56,373 nucleotides of DNA from a virus. This document shows, piece after piece, positions 41,706-50,516 of this stretch; positions within the stretch are counted from its first letter, which is position 1, and each line of letters begins with the position of its first letter. The stretch spans positions 1 through 56,373 of the IMG/VR virus record IMGVR_UViG_3300029319_007099; one strand, 5' to 3'. Under the pieces are notes generated by a model that did no database searches, was not told the DNA's origin, and saw only the letters and a program-made list of their open reading frames with translations. The position numbers and the translations under genes were made by a program.

Positions 41706-42607
41706 GGATACTAGTTACAGGTGGTTGTGGGCACATAGGCTCAAAGTTTATTAGAAGTTACAAGAAGCACGATCTTACCGTTGTTGATAATTTATCGACT
41801 CAAAGATACTGCTCTTTGTTTTCTTTGGATAGGAACATCAAGTTTTTTAATTTAGATTTCGGTGACTTGACGCTTGATTATTTGAAGCAGTTTGATGTCG
41901 TTATTCACCTAGCAGCCATAACAGATGCACCAAGTACATTCAAAGATCCTAGTCTTTTGGAAAAAACTAATGTTGAAAAGACTAAGAGGTTCTTTGATAC
42001 TTGCCGTCTTGCTGGATGTAGGGTCATTTTTCCTTCCTCCACCAGTGTATATGGAAAAGCAGTTGATGAAGTGTTTGAGGATGATGAATCTGCACTCAAC
42101 CCACAAAGCCCGTATGCGGAGGCTAAGATTAACATAGAAAACTACCTCAGAGCCAATGATGGTAGGTTTACTATTTTGCGTTTTGGCACCATCTTCGGTT
42201 ATAGTGAGGGTATGAGGTTTCATACAGCTATAAACAAGTTTTGCTTTCAGGCAGCACTAGGAGAACCGCTAACTGTGTGGAAACAAAACTATGAACAATA
42301 CAGACCTTACTTAGGACTCAACGATTGTGTTGATGCTTTATCTTTGTGTATAGACAACGAGGACTTGGTAGGATCACAAGAAACTTACAATGTTTTGTCT
42401 ACCAATACTAGGCTGAAAGACATAGTTAGTTTCATAACAAAGGTTAAGTCTGTGAAGGTTAATTATGTTGATACGCCTTTGTTGAATCAACATTCGTATT
42501 TTGTTAATGATGATAAGATTAAATCTTTAGGGTTTTGTCCTGAGGACGATCTGTTTCATTCAATCTCAAAAACCTTGAAAGCTTTATCAGGCATAGACAA
42601 TGCGTAA
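41702..42607 (+). CDS. NAD-dependent sugar epimerase/dehydratase (extended SDR)
   Basis: 301 residues. TGGCGHIGSKFI is the Rossmann GxxGxxG site, then SSTSVYGKA with the Ser-Tyr, and YAEAKINIENYL with the catalytic Y-x3-K. The rest fits a UDP-glucose-4-epimerase / dTDP-sugar dehydratase-like fold. Exact substrate unknown. It overlaps the ketoisomerase stop and the reductase start (8 bases). Confidence 0.8.
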   Translation: MRILVTGGCGHIGSKFIRSYKKHDLTVVDNLSTQRYCSLFSLDRNIKFFNLDFGDLTLDYLKQFDVVIHLAAITDAPSTFKDPSLLEKTNVEKTKRFFDTCRLAGCRVIFPSSTSVYGKAVDEVFEDDESALNPQSPYAEAKINIENYLRANDGRFTILRFGTIFGYSEGMRFHTAINKFCFQAALGEPLTVWKQNYEQYRPYLGLNDCVDALSLCIDNEDLVGSQETYNVLSTNTRLKDIVSFITKVKSVKVNYVDTPLLNQHSYFVNDDKIKSLGFCPEDDLFHSISKTLKALSGIDNA

Positions 42608-43334
42608 GTTATTGATTACTGGTGGTGCAGGTAAACTCGCTAGACAGATAATAAATAAGAACCGTGGTCAGTACAAAATTTATGCACCTAATAGAGATTA
42701 CATGGATCTAACTTGCGCTGATTCAGTCAGAGATTATATAAGTAAGATCAATCCTGATATAGTGCTTCATGCAGGTGCCTACACCAGACCCATGAACAAG
42801 CACCAGGAAAACGCTGACATAAGCATAAAAACTAATATCATAGGAACTTGCAATGTAGTTTTAGCTTGCATGGAGCGCAGTTGTAAATTAGTGTACATAT
42901 CTACAGATTATGTTTATCCTGGGACTGATGGAGACTATGACGAAAACAGCCCTTTATCTCCGTACACAGGCAATAACGATGGGCTAACTAAATACGGCTG
43001 GTCTAAACTTGGAGGCGAATGTGCGGTCAAAATGTATGATAATTCGTTGATTTTGAGAGCTTGTATATGCGACAAGCCTTTCCCACACAAGAAAGCCGCA
43101 ACAGATGTCAAGAAGAGCTTGCTTTTTAATGATGAGGCTGCTGAGATTATACTAAAACTACTAAATGAAAAGGGTATAATAAATGTGGGTGGAGAAGCAA
43201 GAACTGTTTATGATTTTGCACATGAACACGACTCTACGACACAAAAATTAAGTAAAGAAGATATTGATGATGTCAACATTGCACCAGACACGACGATGAA
43301 CATCACAAAAATGAGAAGCTTGATAAAGAAATGA
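42600..43334 (+). CDS. RmlD-like NDP-sugar reductase
   Basis: 244 residues. TGGAGKLARQI near the N-terminus, DIVLHAGAYT and STDYVYPGT with the Tyr-Lys site YGWSKLGGE are the dTDP-4-dehydrorhamnose reductase family (RmlD). This would finish a 6-deoxy sugar. The C-terminal part is short compared with RmlD (~290). It follows the SDR gene by overlap and precedes a methyltransferase by ATGA. Confidence 0.78.
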   Translation: MRKLLITGGAGKLARQIINKNRGQYKIYAPNRDYMDLTCADSVRDYISKINPDIVLHAGAYTRPMNKHQENADISIKTNIIGTCNVVLACMERSCKLVYISTDYVYPGTDGDYDENSPLSPYTGNNDGLTKYGWSKLGGECAVKMYDNSLILRACICDKPFPHKKAATDVKKSLLFNDEAAEIILKLLNEKGIINVGGEARTVYDFAHEHDSTTQKLSKEDIDDVNIAPDTTMNITKMRSLIKK

Positions 43335-43942
43335 CACAAATAAGATTAAATTTAGGTTGTGCATCTAGGTTGCTCCCAGACTACATCAACATAGACATGG
43401 ACTCATTGGATGAAATTAAGAGACGCTATCCAAACATCCAGGTTCCTGACAATATTGCTTTCTTGGTGGGTGATGCACTGAATTTAGATTTTGATGATGA
43501 ATCGGTGGATGAGGTAAGAGCAGATGCGTTGTTAGAGCACTTCTCTTTTTTAGAAGAGCCTAAGTTTTTTAGAGAAGCAGCAAGAGTGTTAAAGCCAGGA
43601 GGTGTTTTGCGATTCTCTGTTCCTGATTTTGAAGACGCAGTTCGTAAGTGGTTAGATGCGGAAGACGATTGGAAGGACTTCTTTAGAAATGATGACGAAG
43701 CTATAGAAAACAAACATTGGTTTGGTAACTACTCGTACTCCACAGAAAACAGGTGGGGTTATTTAATGGCAAGTATTTTCGGTCCACAGAATGGAGAAGG
43801 GCAGTTCCACAAGAACGCTTACACGGAGAAGAAAATTGAAGCCATATGTCAAGTCCTAGGTTTTGGACAACCTAAGATAGATAGGTTTTTATGGAAAGGT
43901 GATCGAGACCTAATGCTTGAAGTTGAGATGAGAAAGTTATGA
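43331..43942 (+). CDS. SAM-dependent methyltransferase, LPS/glycan type
   Basis: 203 residues. IRLNLGCASRLLPDYINIDMD is the start typical of small glycan-cluster methyltransferases; VGDALNLDFDDESVDEVRADALLEHF and PGGVLRFSVPD are motifs II-IV. The pattern matches methyltransferase type 11 proteins seen next to GT genes. The methyl acceptor is likely a sugar hydroxyl. Overlaps both neighbours by ATGA. Confidence 0.75.
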   Translation: MTQIRLNLGCASRLLPDYINIDMDSLDEIKRRYPNIQVPDNIAFLVGDALNLDFDDESVDEVRADALLEHFSFLEEPKFFREAARVLKPGGVLRFSVPDFEDAVRKWLDAEDDWKDFFRNDDEAIENKHWFGNYSYSTENRWGYLMASIFGPQNGEGQFHKNAYTEKKIEAICQVLGFGQPKIDRFLWKGDRDLMLEVEMRKL

Positions 43943-45093
43943 GTTTAGTTAGAGACAATTTAACTGTTATTGTTACGATTAGAAACCGTCGTAATACACT
44001 TCCTCGCGTTATGAATTACTACAAGAATTTTCCTGCGCGAGTTATATTTTTAGATAGCACTCAAGGCCCTGCTTATGAAAAAGCGTTCACTGCTGCACCT
44101 AACGAATATAGGCATGTTCCAGGTAAGACATATGTGCAAAAGATAAATGATTGTTTGCAGGAGGTTGACACAAAATACTCAGTGGTAGTTTGTGATGATG
44201 ATTTTTTAGTTGGTGAGGGTCTTCAATATTGCATTGAGTTCCTAGAGAAACATGACAATTATGTTGCTTGCAGAGGACAAGAAGTTGCCCTATTAAATAA
44301 TTTCATGAGCTTTGAGACTTTGGATTATTTGGTGGAGAGGTTTGATCTTTTTGAGAGCGATGATGTTAAGGAGAGAGTGTACAGAGCATGGACTTACTTT
44401 AATGGAGCTAATGTTCACAATATTATGAGAACTGAAGTTCAAAAAAAGATTCAAGAGTTTCATCTGCAACATGACCATTACAATGCAATGATGATCTACG
44501 ATAAAACACTTACATTTGTCACAGCGTTGCATGGAAACATCGCCACCCTACCTGTTTTTTACATAGTTAGAAGCGATGAACAGGCAGCAACATCCTTAAA
44601 TGCTGAGAATAGTGTTTATAATAATGAAGGAATTAAGGACGCTAAAAGTATAAAGAAGGACATACAGCAAGCCGCTGAAAAGATAACTGATTGGAAACCA
44701 CACCTTAAATTTAGAAAAGATTTTTTGGATTTAGATAGTGAGGCTTTAGAGAAAGCAGCAGGGATCAGTAGGGATTTGATTGTGGAGATGCATCAGAATC
44801 TGTGTTCTGGAAAAGTTCGGGACGCTAGAATGCAGGAGATCATGAATGATAATGATATTTTTTATCCTTGCATGAATAAATTTCATGGTATGCCTCTCCT
44901 ATTTCGCCCAGGTGCAGGAGGCGACCTATTAGGGCCTGAAGCCGCATACAACGACAAAGATAAAAAACATGAATACTTTACGAGCTTTAGAAACGGGGGT
45001 CAAAAAGCAAAGGACATGTATCCAGTTTTAACAGGAAAAAACTTATTAGCTTTGAATGACATAATTAAATGTGTAAAAAGATTTCCCCTATGA
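43939..45093 (+). CDS. GT2-like glycosyltransferase (TIGR00180-type)
   Basis: 384 residues. TVIVTIRNRRNTLPRVMNYYKNF and SVVVCDDDFLV near residue 90, with a D-D-D metal site, match the bacterial 'TIGR00180' glycosyltransferase type that is often near sugar dioxygenases. A similar protein is at 45989. The C-terminal part (from about 300) is unlike the other copy and ends at a charged tail. Nucleotide-sugar donor unknown. Confidence 0.7.
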   Translation: MSLVRDNLTVIVTIRNRRNTLPRVMNYYKNFPARVIFLDSTQGPAYEKAFTAAPNEYRHVPGKTYVQKINDCLQEVDTKYSVVVCDDDFLVGEGLQYCIEFLEKHDNYVACRGQEVALLNNFMSFETLDYLVERFDLFESDDVKERVYRAWTYFNGANVHNIMRTEVQKKIQEFHLQHDHYNAMMIYDKTLTFVTALHGNIATLPVFYIVRSDEQAATSLNAENSVYNNEGIKDAKSIKKDIQQAAEKITDWKPHLKFRKDFLDLDSEALEKAAGISRDLIVEMHQNLCSGKVRDARMQEIMNDNDIFYPCMNKFHGMPLLFRPGAGGDLLGPEAAYNDKDKKHEYFTSFRNGGQKAKDMYPVLTGKNLLALNDIIKCVKRFPL

Positions 45094-45989
45094 AAACACA
45101 CCAAATTTTTAGTGACTTATGGAAGTCTAAAGAGAATGTGAAGACCAGACCTCATTATGTAAGAAACATTATCATGGTAAATGCTGATGAGTTTGTTGAA
45201 AAAGTATTGAATGCAGATGAAAGCGAGGCATCTGATTTAGTAGATTCCATTTATTCTGGTGATGCTTACATATTAAAAGATGCTTTTGGTAGCGAGTTTG
45301 TTGAAGATCTGAAACATAAAGTATATCAGTGGTCAATAAATACTGAAAATAAGTCTTATGAGATGCGTGATGGTTGCCCAGACTATCATTGTGTTTATGA
45401 TACTCCTCAAGGTCCCGCTGGAGGCTACACTAGTTTAGAACACTCGTATGTCTTCTTTCGACATAACAAAAACCCTTTAAATGTTTTTCATCCTTTAGAA
45501 AAGTATTGGGCAGCGATTAAAGTTTTAAGTGGTCAAACACAAGATGCATACAAAAACAATGTTCCCTCTGATGGCTTGATTGATAGAATTACTTTTTTGC
45601 AATATCCCATAAATAAAGGGAAAATAACTAAACATTTTGATTCACCTAAAGCACAAAAGGTTTTGTTAGGTATGCTTATGTCTCAAATAGGTGAAGATTA
45701 TGATTATGGTGAAAATGGTTTTTATCTAGTTGATAAAAAAGACAGAAGAGTACACCTAGAAAACTTGTGCAAAAAGGGTGATTTTATTTGCGTGTATCCC
45801 ACTATGTATCACGGTGTTCCTACGGTGACAAAAATTGATCGTGGGCTTAGACAGAGGTGGGATAGTCCTGACGGGCGTTGGTATTTACAGTGCTATACAG
45901 CCGAATCACATGAGGTTGAGGGACGCGAATATTCTACAGCGGTACGAGACGAGGCTGGTCATGGACCAATGGCAAATCATATAAAGTAA
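45090..45989 (+). CDS. Fe(II)/2-oxoglutarate dioxygenase-like protein
   Basis: 299 residues from ATG 45090, in ATGA overlap with the preceding stop. KHFDSPK gives the H-x-D pair and MYHGVPTV the distal His of a jelly-roll iron site, with a downstream Arg (RGLRQRW) for 2-oxoglutarate. Such enzymes hydroxylate small substrates, including sugars or amino acids. Placed between two GT2-like genes it may hydroxylate a sugar or the glycan. The real target is unknown. Confidence 0.65.
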   Translation: MKTHQIFSDLWKSKENVKTRPHYVRNIIMVNADEFVEKVLNADESEASDLVDSIYSGDAYILKDAFGSEFVEDLKHKVYQWSINTENKSYEMRDGCPDYHCVYDTPQGPAGGYTSLEHSYVFFRHNKNPLNVFHPLEKYWAAIKVLSGQTQDAYKNNVPSDGLIDRITFLQYPINKGKITKHFDSPKAQKVLLGMLMSQIGEDYDYGENGFYLVDKKDRRVHLENLCKKGDFICVYPTMYHGVPTVTKIDRGLRQRWDSPDGRWYLQCYTAESHEVEGREYSTAVRDEAGHGPMANHIK

Positions 45990-46939
45990 TGCAGACAGAC
46001 CAGAGACTCACCATATTCGTTCCTTTAAAAGATAGAGTTAAATATACTCTGCGCTTCTTAGAGTACATGGCTCATGTTAAATGTCCGTATAAAATTATCC
46101 TAGCTGATGGTGGTAAAGATAAAAAAATTCAAGATTTGCTAGAATCAAAAGAGCACTTTCAGAATTTAGATTATGATTACTTACGGTATCCATATGATGA
46201 AAATGTTGATTTGTTTTATGAGAAGATGCATTCTGGATTATCTAAGATAGACACACCTTACACGATGATTATGGACAATGATGATTTTGTCCATATGGAT
46301 GGATTAAATGAGTGCCTGAAAACACTAGAGGAGGGTGGTTGGTCATCATCAAGAGGAAGGATAGATGATATGCTAGGGAAAAACATCTACACGCTATACC
46401 CAGACTCCGTTAAGGGAGAAACATGTGCAGACAGAATATTAGATCAAACGAATCGGTTTCATGGTAATTGGCACAATGTTACACAAACTAAATTTCTAAA
46501 GGCTTGTTGGTCAATGATTAACATCGTAAAACCGACTAACTTCCGAGTTACAGAGCAGATTACAGGTTACTTAAGTATTTGTTGGGGTAACGGACATAGA
46601 GGTGATTTTCCTTGGTTAGTTCGTGATGATGGCGAAAGAATTGATACTGATTCAGGATCGTTGCAGAACCACTTCCCTCCGCAAGATGTGTGGTTGAACG
46701 CAGAGTATTGGCCTCAAGAATTCAATAAGATGGTTGATATAATAGGATCTTGCATTTCATATCATGATGATATTGATTTGGAGGATGCTAGAAATCTGTT
46801 CTATAATAATTATTGGTGTAAATTACCTGATCTAAAAGATTTAGTTAACAGGCGTGTGGAGGAAGCTAAAAAGTTGGGATACTGTAAGGATCGAGTAAGC
46901 AAACTATTGAAGGTGTGTAGTGAATATGACCTTAAGTAA
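45989..46939 (+). CDS. GT2-like glycosyltransferase (TIGR00180-type)
   Basis: 316 residues. LTIFVPLKDRVKYTLRFLEYM and YTMIMDNDDFVHMDG with the D-N-D-D metal site resemble the gene at 43939. The two may add successive sugars. It starts at the last base of the dioxygenase stop (TAATG) and overlaps the next dioxygenase by 20 bases. Confidence 0.72.
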   Translation: MQTDQRLTIFVPLKDRVKYTLRFLEYMAHVKCPYKIILADGGKDKKIQDLLESKEHFQNLDYDYLRYPYDENVDLFYEKMHSGLSKIDTPYTMIMDNDDFVHMDGLNECLKTLEEGGWSSSRGRIDDMLGKNIYTLYPDSVKGETCADRILDQTNRFHGNWHNVTQTKFLKACWSMINIVKPTNFRVTEQITGYLSICWGNGHRGDFPWLVRDDGERIDTDSGSLQNHFPPQDVWLNAEYWPQEFNKMVDIIGSCISYHDDIDLEDARNLFYNNYWCKLPDLKDLVNRRVEEAKKLGYCKDRVSKLLKVCSEYDLK

Positions 46940-47600
46940 TCAAAAAATACTTGAAACTGTTAAAAGAGATGGGATTTGTGTCTTGGGAGATGATATCCTT
47001 AGCGAAGAGCAAAAGGAGTTCTTCCTATCTTCTTTAGACGAACTATCTAAAAATGACAGTGATTATAAATTTGGCAAGGCTTATAATACGGGAGGTCTTC
47101 ATAATTGGGTAGGCACACCTGTCGCTGAGTTATGCACCAGCCCGTTAGTTATGGAGTTTATATCCACTTATTTTGATAGGCGCGTGGGTTGTGAGGTTTT
47201 CTTAACGCATGAATATAAAAATGACGAAGGTTTAGATCGAAATGGCTTCCTTCATTTTGATAGGCTTCACACTCTTAAGTTTTTTATTTACTTAACTGAT
47301 TGCGATGAGGAGTCTGGTGCCTTTCACTATGTTCCTGGTTCTCATAAGACTGGTAAAAAACTAAGAGAGCAGGGCAGCTTATCGTATGTAGATGATTTTA
47401 TTTCCAACAAGAAGGACTATGATGAAAAGAAGAATCGTTTGGAGGTCGATTTCCCTGAGTTGGGCTATAAGGCCTCCGACGCAGTACCAATAACAGGCAA
47501 AGCTGGGACAATGTTCATTTTCGATACTGATTTATTTCATTTTGGAGGTAAGATTGCGAACGGTAAAGAGCGAAAAGTAATGAGGTTGCATTTTAGATGA
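46920..47600 (+). CDS. PhyH-type Fe(II)/2-oxoglutarate dioxygenase-like protein
   Basis: 226 residues. HFDRLHTLKFFIYLTD has the H-x-D pair; FHYVPGSHK and DTDLFHFGGK supply the family's PGSH segment and distal His, and RKVMRLHF the 2-oxoglutarate Arg. The order and spacing are phytanoyl-CoA-dioxygenase-like, a family that includes many sugar and small-molecule hydroxylases. GTG 46920 is preferred over ATG 46926 because GAAGG ends 6 nt before it. Substrate unknown. Distinct from the dioxygenase at 45090. Confidence 0.75.
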   Translation: MNMTLSNQKILETVKRDGICVLGDDILSEEQKEFFLSSLDELSKNDSDYKFGKAYNTGGLHNWVGTPVAELCTSPLVMEFISTYFDRRVGCEVFLTHEYKNDEGLDRNGFLHFDRLHTLKFFIYLTDCDEESGAFHYVPGSHKTGKKLREQGSLSYVDDFISNKKDYDEKKNRLEVDFPELGYKASDAVPITGKAGTMFIFDTDLFHFGGKIANGKERKVMRLHFR

Positions 47601-48625
47601 AGAAAGCGTTAGTGTGTGGAGCGGGAGGCTTCATTGGAGGACATTTAGTTAAAAGACTACTTGACGAAGGTTATGTAGTTGTGGGTGTTGATATTAAACC
47701 CAAAGATGAGTGGGAACAGATGCATGAAGATGCTAAAAATCTGACTCAGCATGATCTGAGAGTTCCGTTCATTGTAGAGAACTTAGTGGGAGTTGAAAAA
47801 CCTCATGAGATCTACCAACTAGCCGCAGACATGGGAGGAGCAGGATATATCTTCACAGGGGAGCATGATGCAGATGTGATGCATAACTCTGCTATGATTA
47901 ATTTGAATTTTGCTCACGCTGTAGCAGAGCTATCTCAAAGAAAGTTTGGAGCCATCAAGTGTAAAGTATTTTACTCCTCCTCTGCTTGTATTTATCCTGC
48001 ACACAATCAGGAGGATCCTGACAACCCAAACTGCAAAGAAAATTCAGCATACCCAGCCGCGCCTGACTCGGAGTACGGATGGGAGAAACTATTCTCTGAA
48101 AGGATGTGGAGATCCTTCGCCAGAAATTACCAATTAGAAGTTCGCATTGCAAGGTTCCATAATATTTTTGGTCCTGAAGGCACTTGGGATGGAGGAAAGG
48201 AAAAAGCTCCTGCTGCTATGTGCAGAAAAGTAGCTATGGCAGAGGATACGCCCGAGGAAGGCTTGCTTATTGATGTGTGGGGTCCTGGAAACCAGACTAG
48301 ATCTTTTCTTTACATAGATGAGTGCATTGAGGCAGTTAGAAGATTGATGGACTCCGATGTAACAGAAGTCCTAAACATAGGGTCAGACGAAATGATTACC
48401 ATTAACGGTCTCGCCCAGATGGCAGCAAGAATAAGCGGTAAGAATGTAAAAATTAGAAACATTGATGGCCCTGTTGGCGTTAATGGTAGGAATAGTGATA
48501 ACGAACTTATAAAAGACTTGTTAGGTTGGGCTCCATCCATGCCCCTAGAAGAAGGTATGAAAAAAACATACAATTGGATTTCAAAACAAGTAGAGCGTGT
48601 CTATAACATACAACAAGGAATTTGA
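47597..48625 (+). CDS. GDP-mannose 3,5-epimerase-like SDR
   Basis: 342 residues. GAGGFIGGHLV is the NAD site. QLAADMGGAGYI, SSSACIYPAHNQ, the YPAAPDSEYGWEKLFSE run with the catalytic Tyr-Lys, and the ARFHNIFGPEGTWDGGKEKAPAAMCRKV segment are all characteristic of GDP-D-mannose 3,5-epimerase rather than the general epimerases. The reaction gives GDP-L-galactose or GDP-L-gulose. It would supply an L-sugar donor to the transferases of the cassette. Last large sugar gene, joined to the dioxygenase by ATGA. Confidence 0.85.
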   Translation: MKKALVCGAGGFIGGHLVKRLLDEGYVVVGVDIKPKDEWEQMHEDAKNLTQHDLRVPFIVENLVGVEKPHEIYQLAADMGGAGYIFTGEHDADVMHNSAMINLNFAHAVAELSQRKFGAIKCKVFYSSSACIYPAHNQEDPDNPNCKENSAYPAAPDSEYGWEKLFSERMWRSFARNYQLEVRIARFHNIFGPEGTWDGGKEKAPAAMCRKVAMAEDTPEEGLLIDVWGPGNQTRSFLYIDECIEAVRRLMDSDVTEVLNIGSDEMITINGLAQMAARISGKNVKIRNIDGPVGVNGRNSDNELIKDLLGWAPSMPLEEGMKKTYNWISKQVERVYNIQQGI

Positions 48626-48628
48626 CTT

Positions 48629-48844
48629 ATGCCCTTTTATAACTGGCACTGCACAAAGTGCGACATGGTGTTTGAAATTTTTCAAACTATGACTGAGAGA
48701 GACCAAGAACCCCCTACTCACTGTGAGGATTGTGATCCTCAATTAAAGGAGGAGGGTACTTTGAGACAAGTTCACTTCAAAGGCAGTTTGCCTAAGTTCA
48801 AGGTGAAGGGTGACGGGGCATACTACCCTGATAAAATGCAATGA
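48629..48844 (+). CDS. FmdB-like zinc-ribbon protein
   Basis: 71 residues beginning MPFYNWHCTKCDMVFEIFQT, the FmdB family start, with Cys pairs C8-x2-C11 and C33-x2-C36 for one zinc. Such proteins are small regulators or adaptors of unknown action. It follows the epimerase by four bases and is joined by ATGA to a deaminase. A longer ribbon protein is at 27694. Confidence 0.72.
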   Translation: MPFYNWHCTKCDMVFEIFQTMTERDQEPPTHCEDCDPQLKEEGTLRQVHFKGSLPKFKVKGDGAYYPDKMQ

Positions 48845-49182
48845 TGGATTTAGATGACCCGCCCCCGCCGATGCGGTTAGCAATTAAAGAATCAAAGAAA
48901 TCAAACCATAGGTTTAAACTGGGGGCTTGTATAGCCCGAGGGAAAAGGATACTTGCGAAAGCTCACAATAGCCGTAAGACACATCCTAAATTTGGGTCAG
49001 GAGATTACCAAACTCTCCACGCTGAGAGTCATGCAATATACAAGGCTGTGCGACAAGGTATAAATCTTGAGGGCACAACACTTTATGTTTACCGTCACAA
49101 TAATAACCTCGCTAAACCATGTCCTTGCTGCATGGGGTTAATCCACAAGTATGGAATAAAAGAGGTAATTTATAGTGGCTAA
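48841..49182 (+). CDS. Cytidine/dCMP deaminase-family protein
   Basis: 113 residues. TLHAESHAI carries the zinc His and catalytic Glu (H-A-E), and KPCPCCMGL the P-C-x2-C zinc Cys pair. The gene is short and lacks the dCMP-binding loops seen in the protein at 55218. It may deaminate a nucleoside or a base in a modified nucleotide. ATGA overlap with the zinc-ribbon gene. Confidence 0.72.
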   Translation: MMDLDDPPPPMRLAIKESKKSNHRFKLGACIARGKRILAKAHNSRKTHPKFGSGDYQTLHAESHAIYKAVRQGINLEGTTLYVYRHNNNLAKPCPCCMGLIHKYGIKEVIYSG

Positions 49183-49201
49183 TGTAAATTGACTTTTCTA
49201 T

Positions 49202-49207
49202 TATAAT
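49202..49207 (+). promoter_or_regulatory. -10 box two bases before the UvsX start codon
   Basis: TATAAT is followed by AT and the ATG at 49210. TTGACT lies only 7 nt upstream, too close for a -35. There is no Shine-Dalgarno. It may be an activator-dependent (middle-type) promoter or a non-promoter AT-rich start region. Confidence 0.35.
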
Positions 49208-49209
49208 AT

Positions 49210-50223
49210 ATGAATACAGATGTAATCAAAAGGTTGAAGACCGCAGGGCTTTTGTCAGAACAAGCCCATGACTTAGGCTTTGTTTCCACAGGCAGCTATG
49301 CCTTGAACAAAGTTATCTCTGGAAACTACATGAATGGCATCCCCATTGGGCAGATCAGCCAATTTCATGGTGAGTCCTCCACAGCAAAAACCGTGTTTGC
49401 CACACACATTTTAAAAGAGGCACAAAGTAAGGGTTATTACTCGATGCTTGTTGATAGTGAGAATGCATACAATCCAACTTTTGCTAAGACATTAGGGATT
49501 GATCCTGAGAAATTGATTTACTCCACACCTGAGACTTTAGAAGATAGCTTTCAGGTTATGGAGGATACGATTCTTTCGATTCGAGAAACTGATCCCGAAA
49601 CTCCAATTGTTATTGCTTATGATAGTATTGCTGTTTCTCCTTCTAAGGTAGAGTATGATGCTGAATCTTACGACGGTAACAATATGCAGGGTGCGGTAAG
49701 AGCGAAAGCAACAGGTGCTTGTTTGAGAAAGATCAATCCCTTGATGCGTAAGCACAAGGTCGCTCTTATCGTTATTAATCAACTGAGAAGTAAAGTAGGT
49801 GTAATGTACGGCAATCCTGATACCATGGCAGCAGGAGGTCGATCTTTAGATTACTATTTGGGTGTAAACCTAAAGTGTATATCTAACAAAACTACCGACC
49901 TAATCAAAGACGATAACAAGCGGGTCATCGGTATTGCTGGGACCGTTAGAAACACAAAAAATAAAGTCTCCATCCCTTTCAGGGAGTGTGAGTTTGAGCT
50001 TATGTATGATGAGGGGTTGAACTCCTGTGCAGGGCTACTAAAACAACTCGTTTTGGATAACACCATCGACCAAAACGGTGCATGGTATAGCTGGGGCGAT
50101 GTTAAGTTCCAGCGCAAGGAGTTTGATGAGAGCTTCGCTACATCAGAGAAGTTCGCTAAACTCAGGCTTGAGGTGGGCATCGAGCCCCAACTACCTGCAA
50201 CTAAACAGCTTAGAGCCAAGTGA
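49210..50223 (+). CDS. uvsX: RecA-like recombinase (T4 UvsX family)
   Basis: 337 residues. The ATP site is HGESSTAKT (Walker A at 54-61), then SMLVDSENAYN, PIVIAYDSIAVSPSK (Walker B) and the VINQLRSK / AAGGRSLDYYLGVNLK loop 2 region of RecA/UvsX. It does strand exchange with UvsY and gp32. The start lies 27 bases after the deaminase with no Shine-Dalgarno. The length is slightly shorter than T4 UvsX (391). Confidence 0.9.
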   Translation: MNTDVIKRLKTAGLLSEQAHDLGFVSTGSYALNKVISGNYMNGIPIGQISQFHGESSTAKTVFATHILKEAQSKGYYSMLVDSENAYNPTFAKTLGIDPEKLIYSTPETLEDSFQVMEDTILSIRETDPETPIVIAYDSIAVSPSKVEYDAESYDGNNMQGAVRAKATGACLRKINPLMRKHKVALIVINQLRSKVGVMYGNPDTMAAGGRSLDYYLGVNLKCISNKTTDLIKDDNKRVIGIAGTVRNTKNKVSIPFRECEFELMYDEGLNSCAGLLKQLVLDNTIDQNGAWYSWGDVKFQRKEFDESFATSEKFAKLRLEVGIEPQLPATKQLRAK

Positions 50224-50271
50224 AAAATAAAAGCGTTTTAAGTTTGCAATACATAAATAAAGAGGTATAAT

Positions 50272-50514
50272 ATGGCGAAGAAAGACAGAGATGATAGCTT
50301 CTTCGGTGTTCTGAGCAACATCATAGACGAGGCCTTTTCCAAAGTGTTTACAGAAAAGAACGAGGACGCGAGACCTGCTGCTCCAAAGTACGCTTCTATA
50401 GAGGAGTACACAGCAGCGACAGGCAAGCGATTCAGAATCAGTAAACAACAAAAAGAAAGAGGCCTCTCAAGACAAGAAGCGTTCGCAGAAATTTACTTAA
50501 TCGAGGAAAATTAA
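50272..50514 (+). CDS. Small protein after UvsX, unknown
   Basis: 80 residues. AGAGG lies 6 nt before the ATG, and the spacer is exactly TATAAT. CATAAATA is about 14 bases farther up, a possible weak late-type site. Lys/Asp-rich, helical (FFGVLSNIIDEAFSKVFTEK), then RFRISKQQKERGLSRQEAFAEIY, which looks helix-turn-helix-like but too short to claim. No family recognised. Confidence 0.55.
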   Translation: MAKKDRDDSFFGVLSNIIDEAFSKVFTEKNEDARPAAPKYASIEEYTAATGKRFRISKQQKERGLSRQEAFAEIYLIEEN

Positions 50515-50516
50515 TT

